Part shown: positions 25,787-34,305 of the stretch, one piece after another | How positions within the stretch are numbered: the first letter of the stretch is position 1 | How the letters are laid out: each line of letters starts with the position of its first letter | NCBI RefSeq assembly: GCF_900141875.1 | Contig: NZ_FQZE01000014.1 | Location: 57,426-121,425 of the forward strand | Origin: Tangfeifania diversioriginum | GTDB lineage: Bacteria > Bacteroidota > Bacteroidia > Bacteroidales > Prolixibacteraceae | DNA length: 64,000 nucleotides | Reading direction: 5' to 3' | Translations under genes and position numbers: made by a program | Notes under the pieces: generated by a model | What the model saw: only the letters and a program-made list of their open reading frames with translations | Databases searched by the model: none | Told to the model about the DNA's origin: nothing

Positions 25787-28099
25787 ATGTTAAGTTTTAA
25801 ATTCGTTTTACGAAAGTTACTGTTCAATAAGACATTTTCTGTACTGAATATTGTTGGATTGGGCATTGGTTTGTCTGTCGCAGTTATAGTGTTTTTATAT
25901 GTTGATTACGAAACCAGTTTTGATAAGTTTAATGAAGATGCCGACAAAATTTATATGAGTTTGGATGATCCTGAAGACTTGTCCTCTGTTCTACCTTTTC
26001 CCTTTTCAGAATCAATTCAGAGTGAAATTTCGGAAGTAGAAATTGCTGCCAACATTCTTCCCTGGGAAGTTGAAAGGAACCTTACAACACCCATAGGTGA
26101 ATTTAGGGAAACCTGTCGCTATATGGATGAAGCAATTTTTAGCATTTTTAGCTTCAATATTATACTCCAAAGTCAGGATAAAGTTTTTCCGGATGCAAAT
26201 TCTTTGGCAATTTCGGAACGCTTAGCAACAAAAATTTTTGGTGCCGTCGATTTGGCGTTAGGCAATAAGATTTTACTGGATAAAAAAAATAGTGGAACGG
26301 TAACCGCTATATTTAAAGATATTCCGGGTAATTCTTCTATTCGTTTTGATTTGGCAGCTCCAATACAAAGAGCAATTCAGGATTTTGGAATCAAAGAATC
26401 CTGGAACGATTATTATGTTCATTCATTTGTAAAACTGATTGGAACATTAGAACAGGCAAAGCCGAATATCGAAAGCTACTCGAGAAAGCACGAATTTGAG
26501 TTCACGTTATTCCCGTTGACCGAATTGCACCTAACACAAAAAGGTGCCGAACAAAAAAAGATGTTGACCATTGCTATCATAGCAAGTCTGTTTATTATGC
26601 TTTTAGCATGTATTAATTTCATCAATTTATCGACGGCAAATTTATTTAAGCGCACAAAGGAAGTAGGTATTAATAAGCTGCTTGGTTCATCGGCAGCAGG
26701 TATATACCGGAGTTTTCTTCTGGAAACTCTTTTGCTCACTTTCATGAGTTTCCTTGCAGCATTAATCATAACTTCGTTTCTTTTGCCTTATATTAATCAT
26801 TTGATTGGCGCTGAGTTAGCATTTGCACAGCTTAGTATATCGAAGCTGGTTCTGTTGCTGGTTATTATCACAGGTGTTTCATTGTTGACAGCAATGGTTC
26901 CGTCTCGGGTTTTTACTAAAACACAACCAATTCAGATATTAGCCAGGCACACAGACAGGATGAAATCATCGGTATATTTACGAAAAGGTTTGTTGGTTTT
27001 ACAGTTATCATTAACGATAATCATCCTTATTTTCACTTTGTTTATCTCAAAGCAAATCCGGTTTATTGGCAAAACTAATTTGGGTTTCGACAAAGAAAAT
27101 ATGCTTTTTATAGAGCCAGGTGAAATCAGAAATATGGCGAAAAAGAATGCGCAGATAAAGGAAAAACTTTTAGAAAGCCCATACATTGCTTCGGTATGCG
27201 CTGTGGATAGTAAACCTGGAGTTGTCGGAAGTTCTACAACAGGTTTTAACTGGTCTGGAAAAAATTCGGAAAAACACGTTGGTGTTTATTTGTATCGCGT
27301 TGGGGATGATTTTATTAACACCTTTAAAGTCAATTTAATTCAAGGAAAAGGATTTAAAAAAGAAGAACCGAACAGCAATGAAATAATCATCAATAAAACG
27401 TTTGCGAAACTTTTATCATCCGATGATTTTTCAAAAAACAAAACAATATATTTTGGGAAACGTCCGGTCGAGGTCATTGGCGTTATTGATGATTTTCTGT
27501 TTAATTCAGTAAAAGAAGAACAAAAGCCTGTTGCTGTTTTATATGAGCCTTCACGCGGGTTTTATCCTTGTGTAAGATATTCCGACAGCCAGCACATCCC
27601 CGAGGTTTTGGCTCAAATTGACAAGAGTATGAAGGAAGTGTTTCCCGATATGACTTACAACACCGGTTTTACCAGCGATTTTATTTTGAACGAATTTATG
27701 ACACGTGAAATCAGGCTGTCTAAGTTTTTTACTTTGTTTTCCATTTTGGGATTACTTGTTTGCAGCATCGGTTTATTGGGATTGGCTTTGTTTGAAAGTC
27801 ACAAACGCATAAAAGAAATCGGTATCCGCAAAGTGAACGGCGCACGCGTTTCTGAAATTTTGGCAATGTTGAATAAAGACTTTGTAATGTGGGTGATTAT
27901 AGCTTTTGTCATTGCGACACCCATTGCGTACTACGCCATGCACAAATGGCTCGAAAACTTTGCCTACAAAACCACTTTAAGTTGGTGGATTTTTGCATTG
28001 GCGGGTTTACTCGCGTTGGGGATTGCTTTGTTTACGGTTTCGTTTCAATCGTGGAAAGCAGCAACCAGGAACCCAATTGAAAGTTTAAGATATGAATAA
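25787..28099 (+). CDS. FtsX/MacB-type ABC permease, copy 5
   Basis: 770 residues, slightly shorter than the others because the first periplasmic domain is compact. Helix ~18-42 (FSVLNIVGLGIGLSVAVIVFLYV), middle helices ~260-420 with RTKEVGINKLLGSS, final helices ~650-765 with RIKEIGIRKVNGAR. It ends ATRNPIESLRYE. AT-richer codon use than copy 4 in the first two thirds, with an abrupt similarity to copy 4 in the final ~290 bases. A solitary type A hairpin follows the stop. Confidence 0.92.
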   Translation: MLSFKFVLRKLLFNKTFSVLNIVGLGIGLSVAVIVFLYVDYETSFDKFNEDADKIYMSLDDPEDLSSVLPFPFSESIQSEISEVEIAANILPWEVERNLTTPIGEFRETCRYMDEAIFSIFSFNIILQSQDKVFPDANSLAISERLATKIFGAVDLALGNKILLDKKNSGTVTAIFKDIPGNSSIRFDLAAPIQRAIQDFGIKESWNDYYVHSFVKLIGTLEQAKPNIESYSRKHEFEFTLFPLTELHLTQKGAEQKKMLTIAIIASLFIMLLACINFINLSTANLFKRTKEVGINKLLGSSAAGIYRSFLLETLLLTFMSFLAALIITSFLLPYINHLIGAELAFAQLSISKLVLLLVIITGVSLLTAMVPSRVFTKTQPIQILARHTDRMKSSVYLRKGLLVLQLSLTIIILIFTLFISKQIRFIGKTNLGFDKENMLFIEPGEIRNMAKKNAQIKEKLLESPYIASVCAVDSKPGVVGSSTTGFNWSGKNSEKHVGVYLYRVGDDFINTFKVNLIQGKGFKKEEPNSNEIIINKTFAKLLSSDDFSKNKTIYFGKRPVEVIGVIDDFLFNSVKEEQKPVAVLYEPSRGFYPCVRYSDSQHIPEVLAQIDKSMKEVFPDMTYNTGFTSDFILNEFMTREIRLSKFFTLFSILGLLVCSIGLLGLALFESHKRIKEIGIRKVNGARVSEILAMLNKDFVMWVIIAFVIATPIAYYAMHKWLENFAYKTTLSWWIFALAGLLALGIALFTVSFQSWKAATRNPIESLRYE

Positions 28100-28103
28100 A
28101 GGA

Positions 28104-28131
28104 GTCGCAGAGCGACGATGTTGTGGTAGAA
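28104..28131 (+). repeat. Solitary hairpin repeat type A
   Basis: Identical to the left hairpin of the transposase element (stem GTCGC-AGA-GCGAC, tail GATGTTGTGGTAGAA) and placed at the same distance after a permease stop codon, but with no transposase nearby. The shared stretch runs 41 bases, beginning inside the last codons of the permease. Confidence 0.8.
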
Positions 28132-28174
28132 TTCTGTCAAAGTCTTCTTCATGCAATTCCATCTGCCCGAAGTC

Positions 28175-28195
28175 TCTCCGCCGGCTGGCGGGAGA
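28175..28195. repeat. Hairpin related to the operon-spacer repeats
   Basis: TCTCCGCC-GGCT-GGCGGGAGA with one bulged base, followed by TTTAGAGGGGCTTT. The tail resembles that of the 13991-14007 hairpin (TTAGAGGGGGCT), so it belongs to the same dispersed family. Confidence 0.5.
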
Positions 28196-28208
28196 TTTAG
28201 AGGGGCTT

Positions 28209-28256
28209 TGGCGGGCTGCAACGCGGAATCCGGTGGAGGCATTGAGGTATGAATAA
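28209..28256 (+). pseudogene. 3'-end vestige of a lost permease gene (1)
   Basis: Sixteen codons read W-RAATRNPVEALRYE-stop, the conserved tail of the FtsX permeases in this locus, with nothing permease-like before them. This is the last piece of a sixth permease gene lost by deletion. Confidence 0.75.
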
Positions 28257-28258
28257 AA

Positions 28259-28359
28259 TGTCTGAACTATGATTTAGTTGATTAAATGATTACCATGATT
28301 TATAGAAAAAAACAAAATCAAAGTCCATCACAGAAATCAAATGAATCGCGGTTCAGACA
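28259..28359. repeat. Spaced inverted repeat TGTCTGAAC / GTTCAGACA
   Basis: Outer arms 28259-28274 and 28344-28359 agree at 13 of 16 positions in inverted orientation, with an AT-rich 69-base centre. It lies between the two permease vestiges. Elements with GTCTGAAC ends are, from memory, frequent in Bacteroidota intergenic DNA. Confidence 0.55.
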
Positions 28360-28362
28360 ATT

Positions 28363-28422
28363 AGCTGGCAAAGTTGGAGGGCGGCTACAAGAAATCCGGT
28401 TGAGAGCTTGTGGTATGAATAA
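28363..28422 (+). pseudogene. 3'-end vestige of a lost permease gene (2)
   Basis: Twenty codons read SWQSWRAATRNPVESLWYE-stop, matching the end of permease copy 4 (VSWQSWRAATRNPVKALRYE). One otherwise invariant Arg is Trp, a sign of decay. No upstream permease sequence remains. Confidence 0.75.
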
Positions 28423-28424
28423 AA

Positions 28425-28465
28425 AGCATAGCGCAAAGCGGAAAGAGCAGGGGGATCGCTATGCT
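28425..28465. repeat. Inverted repeat AGCATAGCG / CGCTATGCT
   Basis: Perfect 9-bp arms with a 23-base centre, overlapping a second inverted pair (GAAAGAGCA / TGCTCTTT). It lies just before the second ATPase gene. No terminator-like T-run. Confidence 0.5.
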
Positions 28466-28521
28466 CCATGCTCTTTGCTCTTAGCGAACTAAACCGAAAA
28501 ATAAAAACAGAATTTTTAATA

Positions 28522-29220
28522 ATGATACAACTAAAAAACATCGACAAGTTCTACGACGCCAAATTTCAGCGGACGTTTGTTCTGAAAGGCGTAAATCTGG
28601 AAGTTAAACAAGGTGAATTTGTAACCATCATGGGGCCGAGTGGTGCCGGAAAATCTACAATCCTGAATATTATTGGTTTGCTGGACGAGCCCAGTGCGGG
28701 CGAATATTATTTCTTTGATCAGCCGGCGCATAAAATCAAAGAGAAGCAAAAAGTGCAGTTTCACCGCACGCACGTAGGTTTCATTTTCCAGGCGTTCCAC
28801 CTCATCGACGAATTGAATGTATATGAAAACATTGAAACGCCGCTGATTTATCGCGGAATAAAGGGAAAAGAACGAAAAGCGCTCGTGGCTGATCTGCTCG
28901 ACCGGTTTAATATTGTGGCCAAAAGAGGTCTGTTCCCAAGCCAGCTTTCCGGCGGACAGCAACAACTCGTGGCCATTGCACGCGCAATAGTTGGAGGCCC
29001 TAAACTTCTGCTGGCTGATGAACCAACGGGTAATCTGCATTCCGAGCAGGGCGAAATGATAATGAAGTTGTTGAAAAAACTCAACGAAGAGGGAATGACC
29101 ATCATCCAGGTAACGCACAATGAAAAGTATGCCGATTACGGCAGTCGCATAATTCAATTGGAAGACGGGTTGATCCGGCAGGATTATCAATTGGAAGATA
29201 GTGAGTTAAACATGCGGTGA
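28522..29220 (+). CDS. ABC transporter ATPase (LolD/MacB type), second copy
   Basis: 232 residues from the ATG at 28522 ([15 protein letters not shown]); an upstream ATG 18 codons earlier lies in repeat DNA. Walker [11 protein letters not shown]-loop [18 protein letters not shown], signature [14 protein letters not shown], Walker [15 protein letters not shown]-loop VTHNEKY. In the signature the usual Arg after QQQ is Leu, and the D-loop has LHS in place of LDS; both could lower activity. It closes the permease array, separated from it by the two gene vestiges, so it may be left over from a lost permease-ATPase pair. Confidence 0.92.
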   Translation: MIQLKNIDKFYDAKFQRTFVLKGVNLEVKQGEFVTIMGPSGAGKSTILNIIGLLDEPSAGEYYFFDQPAHKIKEKQKVQFHRTHVGFIFQAFHLIDELNVYENIETPLIYRGIKGKERKALVADLLDRFNIVAKRGLFPSQLSGGQQQLVAIARAIVGGPKLLLADEPTGNLHSEQGEMIMKLLKKLNEEGMTIIQVTHNEKYADYGSRIIQLEDGLIRQDYQLEDSELNMR

Positions 29221-29575
29221 TGAAATTCAAGATTAAAATTCATCCTGCTTTTTGATCCGTTTTCACCCTCCGGGCTACTGCCTAAAGCTTTGATGTAGTT
29301 TAGCAGGGTTGCCATATTGGCTGACCGTCCGCTTAGCACTTTTAATCGTAAGGACAGCAAGCTGGGATGTTCCCAGGTGTAACCGGTACCGTTACGATTA
29401 CTGGTATTTACACCTTAGGCAATGGCTTATGAAGACAGAAAAGCATTCACCTGGTTGTTTGTTTCTGTAAAAGCGTTTTGAGGGAGCAAAAATCATATTC
29501 TATGGTTTTAAAGAAGCATGACCGCAACATGTATAAAATAAAACCAAAAAATCGAGGGCATATCCGCAAAATTTT
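29221..29575. other. Intergenic region with a coding-like relic on the minus strand
   Basis: On the minus strand a frame is open from 29414 down to the ATPase 3' end without an initiator Met; it reads GTGYTWEHPSLLSLRLKVL, then SGRSANMATLLNYIKALGSS, a composition that looks coding. I do not recognise a family. An inverted pair AGGTGTAA / TTACACCT brackets ~29371-29414. The rest is AT-rich with nothing clear. Confidence 0.3.
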
Positions 29576-29583
29576 TAACTTTG
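29576..29583 (+). promoter_or_regulatory. Bacteroidota -7 box of the Crp/Fnr gene
   Basis: TAACTTTG matches TAnnTTTG exactly, 30 bases before the start. No convincing -33 TTTG at 19-21 bases upstream, which suits an activated or weak promoter. Confidence 0.4.
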
Positions 29584-29612
29584 ATGCTGTAAAACATGTT
29601 ATTGACTGATAT

Positions 29613-30314
29613 ATGTTAAATTCTGAGTTGGGAATACAAGATATTCTGGATAATCCAAAATCAATTTTTCACTTATTGAATCAGGAAGAGAAGGAAGAAC
29701 TGGAGCAGCATATCTCGTTGGCTCATTATAAAAAAAATGAATTTGTTTTTAAAGAAGGAGACAAACCAACCGGTTTTATGATGCTGGTTTTTGGTAAAGT
29801 TAAAATCTTTAAGGAAGGCGTTGGCGGTCGTGAACAAATCATTCGAATGGCCAAACCGCTTGGTATTATTGGTTACCGTGCCCTGTTTGCTGAAGAAAAT
29901 CACATTGCATCAGCAGTCACGCTGGAAGAATCGATGATTTGCACTGTAAGTCCCGATTTTGTTTTGAACAAAGCGCTCAAAAACAGTTCGTTTTCGTATT
30001 ACCTCATACAGAAATTATCCAGGGAGTTGGGCTTCTCCAATTCACGGACAGTAACATTAACGCAGAAACATATTCGCGGAAGATTAGCAGAGTCATTACT
30101 GCTGTTGAAAGATAAATACGGATTTGAGCACGACGGAACAACTCTCAAAGTTTACCTCTCGCGCGAAGACATTGCCAATTTGTCGAACATGACGACTTCG
30201 AATGCCATACGCACACTCTCCACCTTTGCCAACGAGCAAGTGATTGCCATCGACGGGCGCAAAATAAAAATTCTTAATTCGCATCGCCTGGAACGCGTGA
30301 GTAAATTAGGTTAA
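29613..30314 (+). CDS. Crp/Fnr-family transcriptional regulator
   Basis: 233 residues: N-terminal cyclic-nucleotide-binding-type beta-roll (~30-140, EFVFKEGDKPTGFMMLVFGKVKIFKEG), dimer helix (~140-165), and a winged HTH (~180-225, YLSREDIANLSNMTTSNAIRTLSTF). There is no N-terminal cysteine cluster for an iron-sulphur centre. The cAMP-contact Arg-Ser of the phosphate-binding cassette is not evident, so the ligand is unknown. Stands alone and converges on murF-alr with a 3-base gap. Confidence 0.9.
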   Translation: MLNSELGIQDILDNPKSIFHLLNQEEKEELEQHISLAHYKKNEFVFKEGDKPTGFMMLVFGKVKIFKEGVGGREQIIRMAKPLGIIGYRALFAEENHIASAVTLEESMICTVSPDFVLNKALKNSSFSYYLIQKLSRELGFSNSRTVTLTQKHIRGRLAESLLLLKDKYGFEHDGTTLKVYLSREDIANLSNMTTSNAIRTLSTFANEQVIAIDGRKIKILNSHRLERVSKLG

Positions 30315-30317
30315 ATT

Positions 30318-32792
30318 TTATTCGAACAGGTAAACCCTTTTCACACGTTGCGAAATCCCGGTCAGTATTTCATAAGGAATGGTTCCTGCTTTTTCTGCCA
30401 CTTCTGAAACAGAAAGGTGAGGTCCGAAAAATTCCACTTCATCACCAGCCGAAACATTTTTACCCGTAACATCGAGCATGAGCATGTCCATGCAAATTGT
30501 GCCCGTTATTGGAACCCGCTGCCCGTTTACCCGGGCCTGGCCAGTGCCGTTGCTTAATTTGCGGTCGAGCCCGTCGGCATAGCCAACCGGCACAATGGCA
30601 ATCTCGCTTTCGCGGTCAATTTTTCCTTTTCTTCCGTAACCAATAGTTTCTCCTGGGCTGACCTTCTTAACCTGCGAAACAGAGCTTTTAAACGTGCTGA
30701 TATTTTGTAACGGTAATCCGGTTGCTGAAATTCCATAAAGTCCGATGCCCAGGCGCACCATTTCATATTGTTTTTCCGGGAAACGCTCTATTCCTGCAGA
30801 GTTCAGAATGTGCCGGTCAATCTTATACGGAAATGCCCGGGTAATTTTTTCTGAAAGTATGTCAAAACAATTGAATTGCTCTTGTGTAAATGTGTCAAAA
30901 TCCGGATTGTCGCTTGCTGCCAGGTGCGAAAATACTGATTTGATTCTCAGCTGGCTGCCGGATGAAATTTCTGAAACTATAGTTTTGATTTCCTGCCTGG
31001 TTTTAAATCCCAGCCGGTTCATTCCGGTGTCAATTTTAAGGTGAACAGGATAATTGTTTAATGCATTCTCCGAAACAGCTTTTTTAAAATTCAGCAAAAC
31101 CTCCTCTCCGTAAATATTGGGCTCCAGCCGGTAGTCAATTATATTCTGGAAACTATGCTGTTCGGGATTCATAACAATAATTGGCGTTTGTATGCCTGCA
31201 TTCCTGAGTTCAACGCCTTCGTCGGCAACCGCCACTGCCAGGGAATCCACATTTTGGTATTGCAGTAATTGTGCAATTTCCACATCGCCGGTGCCATACG
31301 AAAATGCTTTCACCATTACCATAATTTTGGTTTCGGGACGCAACAGGCTGCGAAAAACATTCAGGTTGTTTACCAAGGCATTCAAATCAATTTCCAAAAC
31401 CGTTTGATGGGCTTTTTGCTGCAGCAGCGCAGCTATTTTTTCGAACGTAAAACTGCGGGCTCCTTTTATTAAAATAACAGCATTGCTAAACTGATTTTTG
31501 TAGCGGTGTTTTATGAAATTTTCGGTTGCCGGGTAAAAGCTTTTTGGGAGCGTGAATTCGTTTGAGTGGGCGGTAATTTCAGGGCCAATACCAACAATCT
31601 CATTAATTTGCCATTGCGCTAACAGCTGATTGATTTGCCGGTACAGTTTTTTTGGCGGAATTCCGGTTTGCTGAATATCCGATAAAATCACCAGTTTATT
31701 TAAATGCCCTTTTTTGGACTGCTGGTGCAAAACCGAGAGGGCTATCGAAAATGAAGTGAGGTCGGAATTGTAGTAGTCGTTGATGAGCAGGCAGTTGTTC
31801 ACCCCTTTTTTTATCTCTAATCGCATAGCCAGCGGGGCCAGCCTCGTATAAACATTTAACGTTTCACGGGCATTTTTTGCCAGCAACAATGTGGCAACAA
31901 AACAGTGGCAAGCATTTTCGATGGATGACTCGTCGGCAAAAGGAACGGTAAATTCAAATTTCTCATCATTGTAAACAACCGATAGATTAGACTTGCCGCC
32001 AACGGCTTGGTGCTTAAATTTGAGCAACGCATTGTTATTCTTAAGAGACCAGCTTACTGGTTTAATTGAGTTTTCACTACAAAAGTGTTGAGCTTCTTTA
32101 CCCACCAGTTCATTATCGATATTAAAAACAAGTTGCTTTGCCGATTTAAATAACTGCAGCTTTTCAAGCAGTTTTTGCTTTTTCGATTTGAAGTTTTCCT
32201 GATGTGCATCGCCAATATTGGTTAAAATTCCTACTTCAGGTTTTATTATGGGCTGAAGTTTAGCCATTTCGCCGGGTTGCGAAATTCCCGCTTCAAAAAT
32301 GGCCAGATTGTAATTATTATCCATTAACAAAACAGAAAGCGGGACACCTGTCTGCGAATTGTAACTTTTGGGGCTGCGAATAATTTTAAGCTGTCCGGAA
32401 AGTATTTCGTGCAACCACTCTTTTACAATGGTTTTTCCATTGCTCCCGGTAATCCCAACCACCGGATATTGAAATCGGGCACGGTGAAAAGCTGCCAGTT
32501 TTTGCAGCGCGCTGGTGGTGTTTTTAACTAAAATAAAGGCTGCGTCTCCGGTAATGAATTTCTTTTCAGAAACAATAAAAGCAGTAACTCCTTTTTTTAT
32601 AAGTTCAGGAATGAAGTGGTGCCCGTTGTTTCGGGGGCCAACCAATGCAAAAAACAAAGCATTTTTGCCACCAAAATATGTACGACTGTCGGTTACAATT
32701 TTCTCAATTCTCCAATCACTAAAATCAGGAGGGGCAAATAGTTTACCCTCAATTATTTGAGAAATTTCCAGTATTGAATTTGTTATGGTCAT
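30318..32792 (-). CDS. Bifunctional MurF ligase / alanine racemase
   Basis: 824 residues from the ATG at 32792; the 52 upstream codons belong to the tdk 3' region. The first ~455 residues are MurF, with ATP motif GITGSNGKT and central Mur ligase domain; the last ~370 are a fold-type III alanine racemase with the PLP lysine in MVMVKAFSYG and C-terminal CMDMLMLDVT. It makes D-Ala and adds D-Ala-D-Ala to the UDP-MurNAc-tripeptide in the cytoplasm. The fusion is characteristic of Bacteroidota. Sixteen bases after tdk, hence same transcript. Confidence 0.96.
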   Translation of the reverse strand: MTITNSILEISQIIEGKLFAPPDFSDWRIEKIVTDSRTYFGGKNALFFALVGPRNNGHHFIPELIKKGVTAFIVSEKKFITGDAAFILVKNTTSALQKLAAFHRARFQYPVVGITGSNGKTIVKEWLHEILSGQLKIIRSPKSYNSQTGVPLSVLLMDNNYNLAIFEAGISQPGEMAKLQPIIKPEVGILTNIGDAHQENFKSKKQKLLEKLQLFKSAKQLVFNIDNELVGKEAQHFCSENSIKPVSWSLKNNNALLKFKHQAVGGKSNLSVVYNDEKFEFTVPFADESSIENACHCFVATLLLAKNARETLNVYTRLAPLAMRLEIKKGVNNCLLINDYYNSDLTSFSIALSVLHQQSKKGHLNKLVILSDIQQTGIPPKKLYRQINQLLAQWQINEIVGIGPEITAHSNEFTLPKSFYPATENFIKHRYKNQFSNAVILIKGARSFTFEKIAALLQQKAHQTVLEIDLNALVNNLNVFRSLLRPETKIMVMVKAFSYGTGDVEIAQLLQYQNVDSLAVAVADEGVELRNAGIQTPIIVMNPEQHSFQNIIDYRLEPNIYGEEVLLNFKKAVSENALNNYPVHLKIDTGMNRLGFKTRQEIKTIVSEISSGSQLRIKSVFSHLAASDNPDFDTFTQEQFNCFDILSEKITRAFPYKIDRHILNSAGIERFPEKQYEMVRLGIGLYGISATGLPLQNISTFKSSVSQVKKVSPGETIGYGRKGKIDRESEIAIVPVGYADGLDRKLSNGTGQARVNGQRVPITGTICMDMLMLDVTGKNVSAGDEVEFFGPHLSVSEVAEKAGTIPYEILTGISQRVKRVYLFE

Positions 32793-32808
32793 GAATTGAA
32801 ATCCTTTT

Positions 32809-33414
32809 TTAGCCTCCCTTTTGAGATGATTTGGAGGGGCTTTTGATTGCTTTGGTGAAGCAGCTGCGGCAAAGTGGTTCGTAGGCTTCTTTTTCGCCCA
32901 GCAACACAACCTGTTCCTGTTCTGAGAGGCGGTGCGAAAACTGGGCAATACTTCCGCACCTCACGCAAATAGCGTGCACTTTGGTCACATGATCGGCAAC
33001 CGCCATTAAACCGGGCATGGGGCCAAACGGGAGGCCTTTAAAATCCATGTCTAACCCGGCAATAATTACCCGGATTCCCATATTGGCCAATTTCACCACT
33101 ACCTCAATCAGTCCTTTATCGAAAAACTGGGCTTCGTCGATGCCAATAACATCCACATTCCCTGAGAGCAGTAAAATATTCGATGAGTTATCAACCGGAG
33201 ATGAGCGAATGGCGTTTTCGTCATGCGAAACCACTTCGTCTTCCGAAAAACGGGTTTCCATGGCCGGTTTGTAGATTTCCACTTTTTGTCGGGCAAACTT
33301 CGCCCGTTTCAAACGGCGTATCAGTTCTTCGGTTTTTCCGGAAAACATAGAACCCGTTACGACCTCAATTGTGCCCAGTTTTTTTGGGCTGTTTACATCC
33401 CTTTCAATAAACAT
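32809..33414 (-). CDS. tdk: Thymidine kinase
   Basis: 201 residues from the ATG at 33414 ([14 protein letters not shown]); an ATG five codons earlier is less family-like. P-loop [12 protein letters not shown], Walker [11 protein letters not shown], lasso region, and the zinc-binding pairs CVRC and CRSC near the C-terminus, all as in type II thymidine kinases. Phosphorylates thymidine for DNA precursor salvage in the cytoplasm. First gene of the tdk-murF-alr transcript, divergent from the acidic hypothetical gene. Confidence 0.97.
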   Translation of the reverse strand: MFIERDVNSPKKLGTIEVVTGSMFSGKTEELIRRLKRAKFARQKVEIYKPAMETRFSEDEVVSHDENAIRSSPVDNSSNILLLSGNVDVIGIDEAQFFDKGLIEVVVKLANMGIRVIIAGLDMDFKGLPFGPMPGLMAVADHVTKVHAICVRCGSIAQFSHRLSEQEQVVLLGEKEAYEPLCRSCFTKAIKSPSKSSQKGG

Positions 33415-33454
33415 GCAGCCTCTGTTCAATAAGAAATTAAAATTTGTACTTTTA

Positions 33455-33487
33455 CAAAATTAAACTTTAAAAATATAGCCCGGCAAA
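33455..33487 (-). promoter_or_regulatory. Promoter of tdk-murF-alr
   Basis: On the minus strand, TTTG (33487-33484), 21-base spacer, TAATTTTG (33462-33455), a full match to the Bacteroidota primary sigma consensus about 40 bases before the tdk start. Confidence 0.5.
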
Positions 33488-33489
33488 GA

Positions 33490-34305
33490 ATGGAAGATAA
33501 AAAACTCATAAAAATTTTGTTGAAGGACATGAGCGAACTCGAGGAGTTAATTGCCGATTTGAAAACGCAGGAAAAAATTGATTCACTCGAAATGGAGTTT
33601 GTTCATTCCCGAGCAAAAGGATTACTGCAACTGATGCACCTTTTTGAAGCAAAAATGCAAAAGAATAGTTCAGAGCCACTCTCAGATGCTGAGCAGGAAA
33701 AAGTTGAAAAAGTTAAGCAAACAATTGAAGCTGCTGCTATTCAGAAAGATGAATTGCCGGAACAGGAAAAAGCAGAAGTACGGGAAGAGGCCGGGTATCA
33801 GAAATTACATCAGGAAAAACCTGCTGTTGAAGATAGCCGGGAAACAGAAAAAGAGGAAGACCCTGAACCAGAGGTTGAAAATCAGGAAAAGCCAGCAACA
33901 GAAGAAATCCGCCGGGAAGATGATGTTGAGCAGGAAGAAAAAGATGATGATATGCTGGAGGAAGATAACGAAAGGACAGAGGCCAATTCACGTCTGGGTG
34001 ATAGCTTTTTGAAAGGGAAATCAGTAAACGACATTATTACCGACCAGAATAAGCTGGAGTATAAATTATCGAACCTGCCTGTGAGCAGCATTCGGGCAGC
34101 CATTGGAATCAACGATCGTTTCCAGTACATCCGTGAGTTGTTCGACGGCGACAGTGAGAAATTTTTGGAAACGGTGAAAGCACTCGATTCGATGCAGAAT
34201 ATAAAGGAAGCGGTGGATTATTTGCGCAAAAATTTTAAATGGAAAAAGAACGAAACCAGCCTCAAATTTGTGAACCTTGTAAAACGCAGGTTTCAAAATG
34301 GTTGA
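33490..34305 (+). CDS. Conserved hypothetical acidic protein
   Basis: 271 residues in three parts: an N-terminal helical region (~1-60), a long Glu/Lys/Gln-rich stretch with no hydrophobic core (~60-170, e.g. RREDDVEQEEKDDDMLEED), and a compact C-terminal domain (~172-271, GDSFLKGKSVNDIITDQNKL through YLRKNFKWKKNE). No signal peptide or membrane segment, so cytoplasmic. I do not recognise a named family. It overlaps the start of rsmI by 8 bases, implying translational coupling and possibly a role near ribosome or nucleic-acid functions, which is inference only. Confidence 0.8.
   Translation: MEDKKLIKILLKDMSELEELIADLKTQEKIDSLEMEFVHSRAKGLLQLMHLFEAKMQKNSSEPLSDAEQEKVEKVKQTIEAAAIQKDELPEQEKAEVREEAGYQKLHQEKPAVEDSRETEKEEDPEPEVENQEKPATEEIRREDDVEQEEKDDDMLEEDNERTEANSRLGDSFLKGKSVNDIITDQNKLEYKLSNLPVSSIRAAIGINDRFQYIRELFDGDSEKFLETVKALDSMQNIKEAVDYLRKNFKWKKNETSLKFVNLVKRRFQNG

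Noticed and set aside
28286..28492. 68-codon plus-strand frame before the second ATPase
   Set aside because: It overlaps a permease 3' vestige in another frame and consists of repeat DNA.
29371..29414. tRNA or riboswitch in the AGGTGTAA/TTACACCT inverted pair
   Set aside because: No cloverleaf, T-loop or known aptamer core was found; only a short inverted pair.
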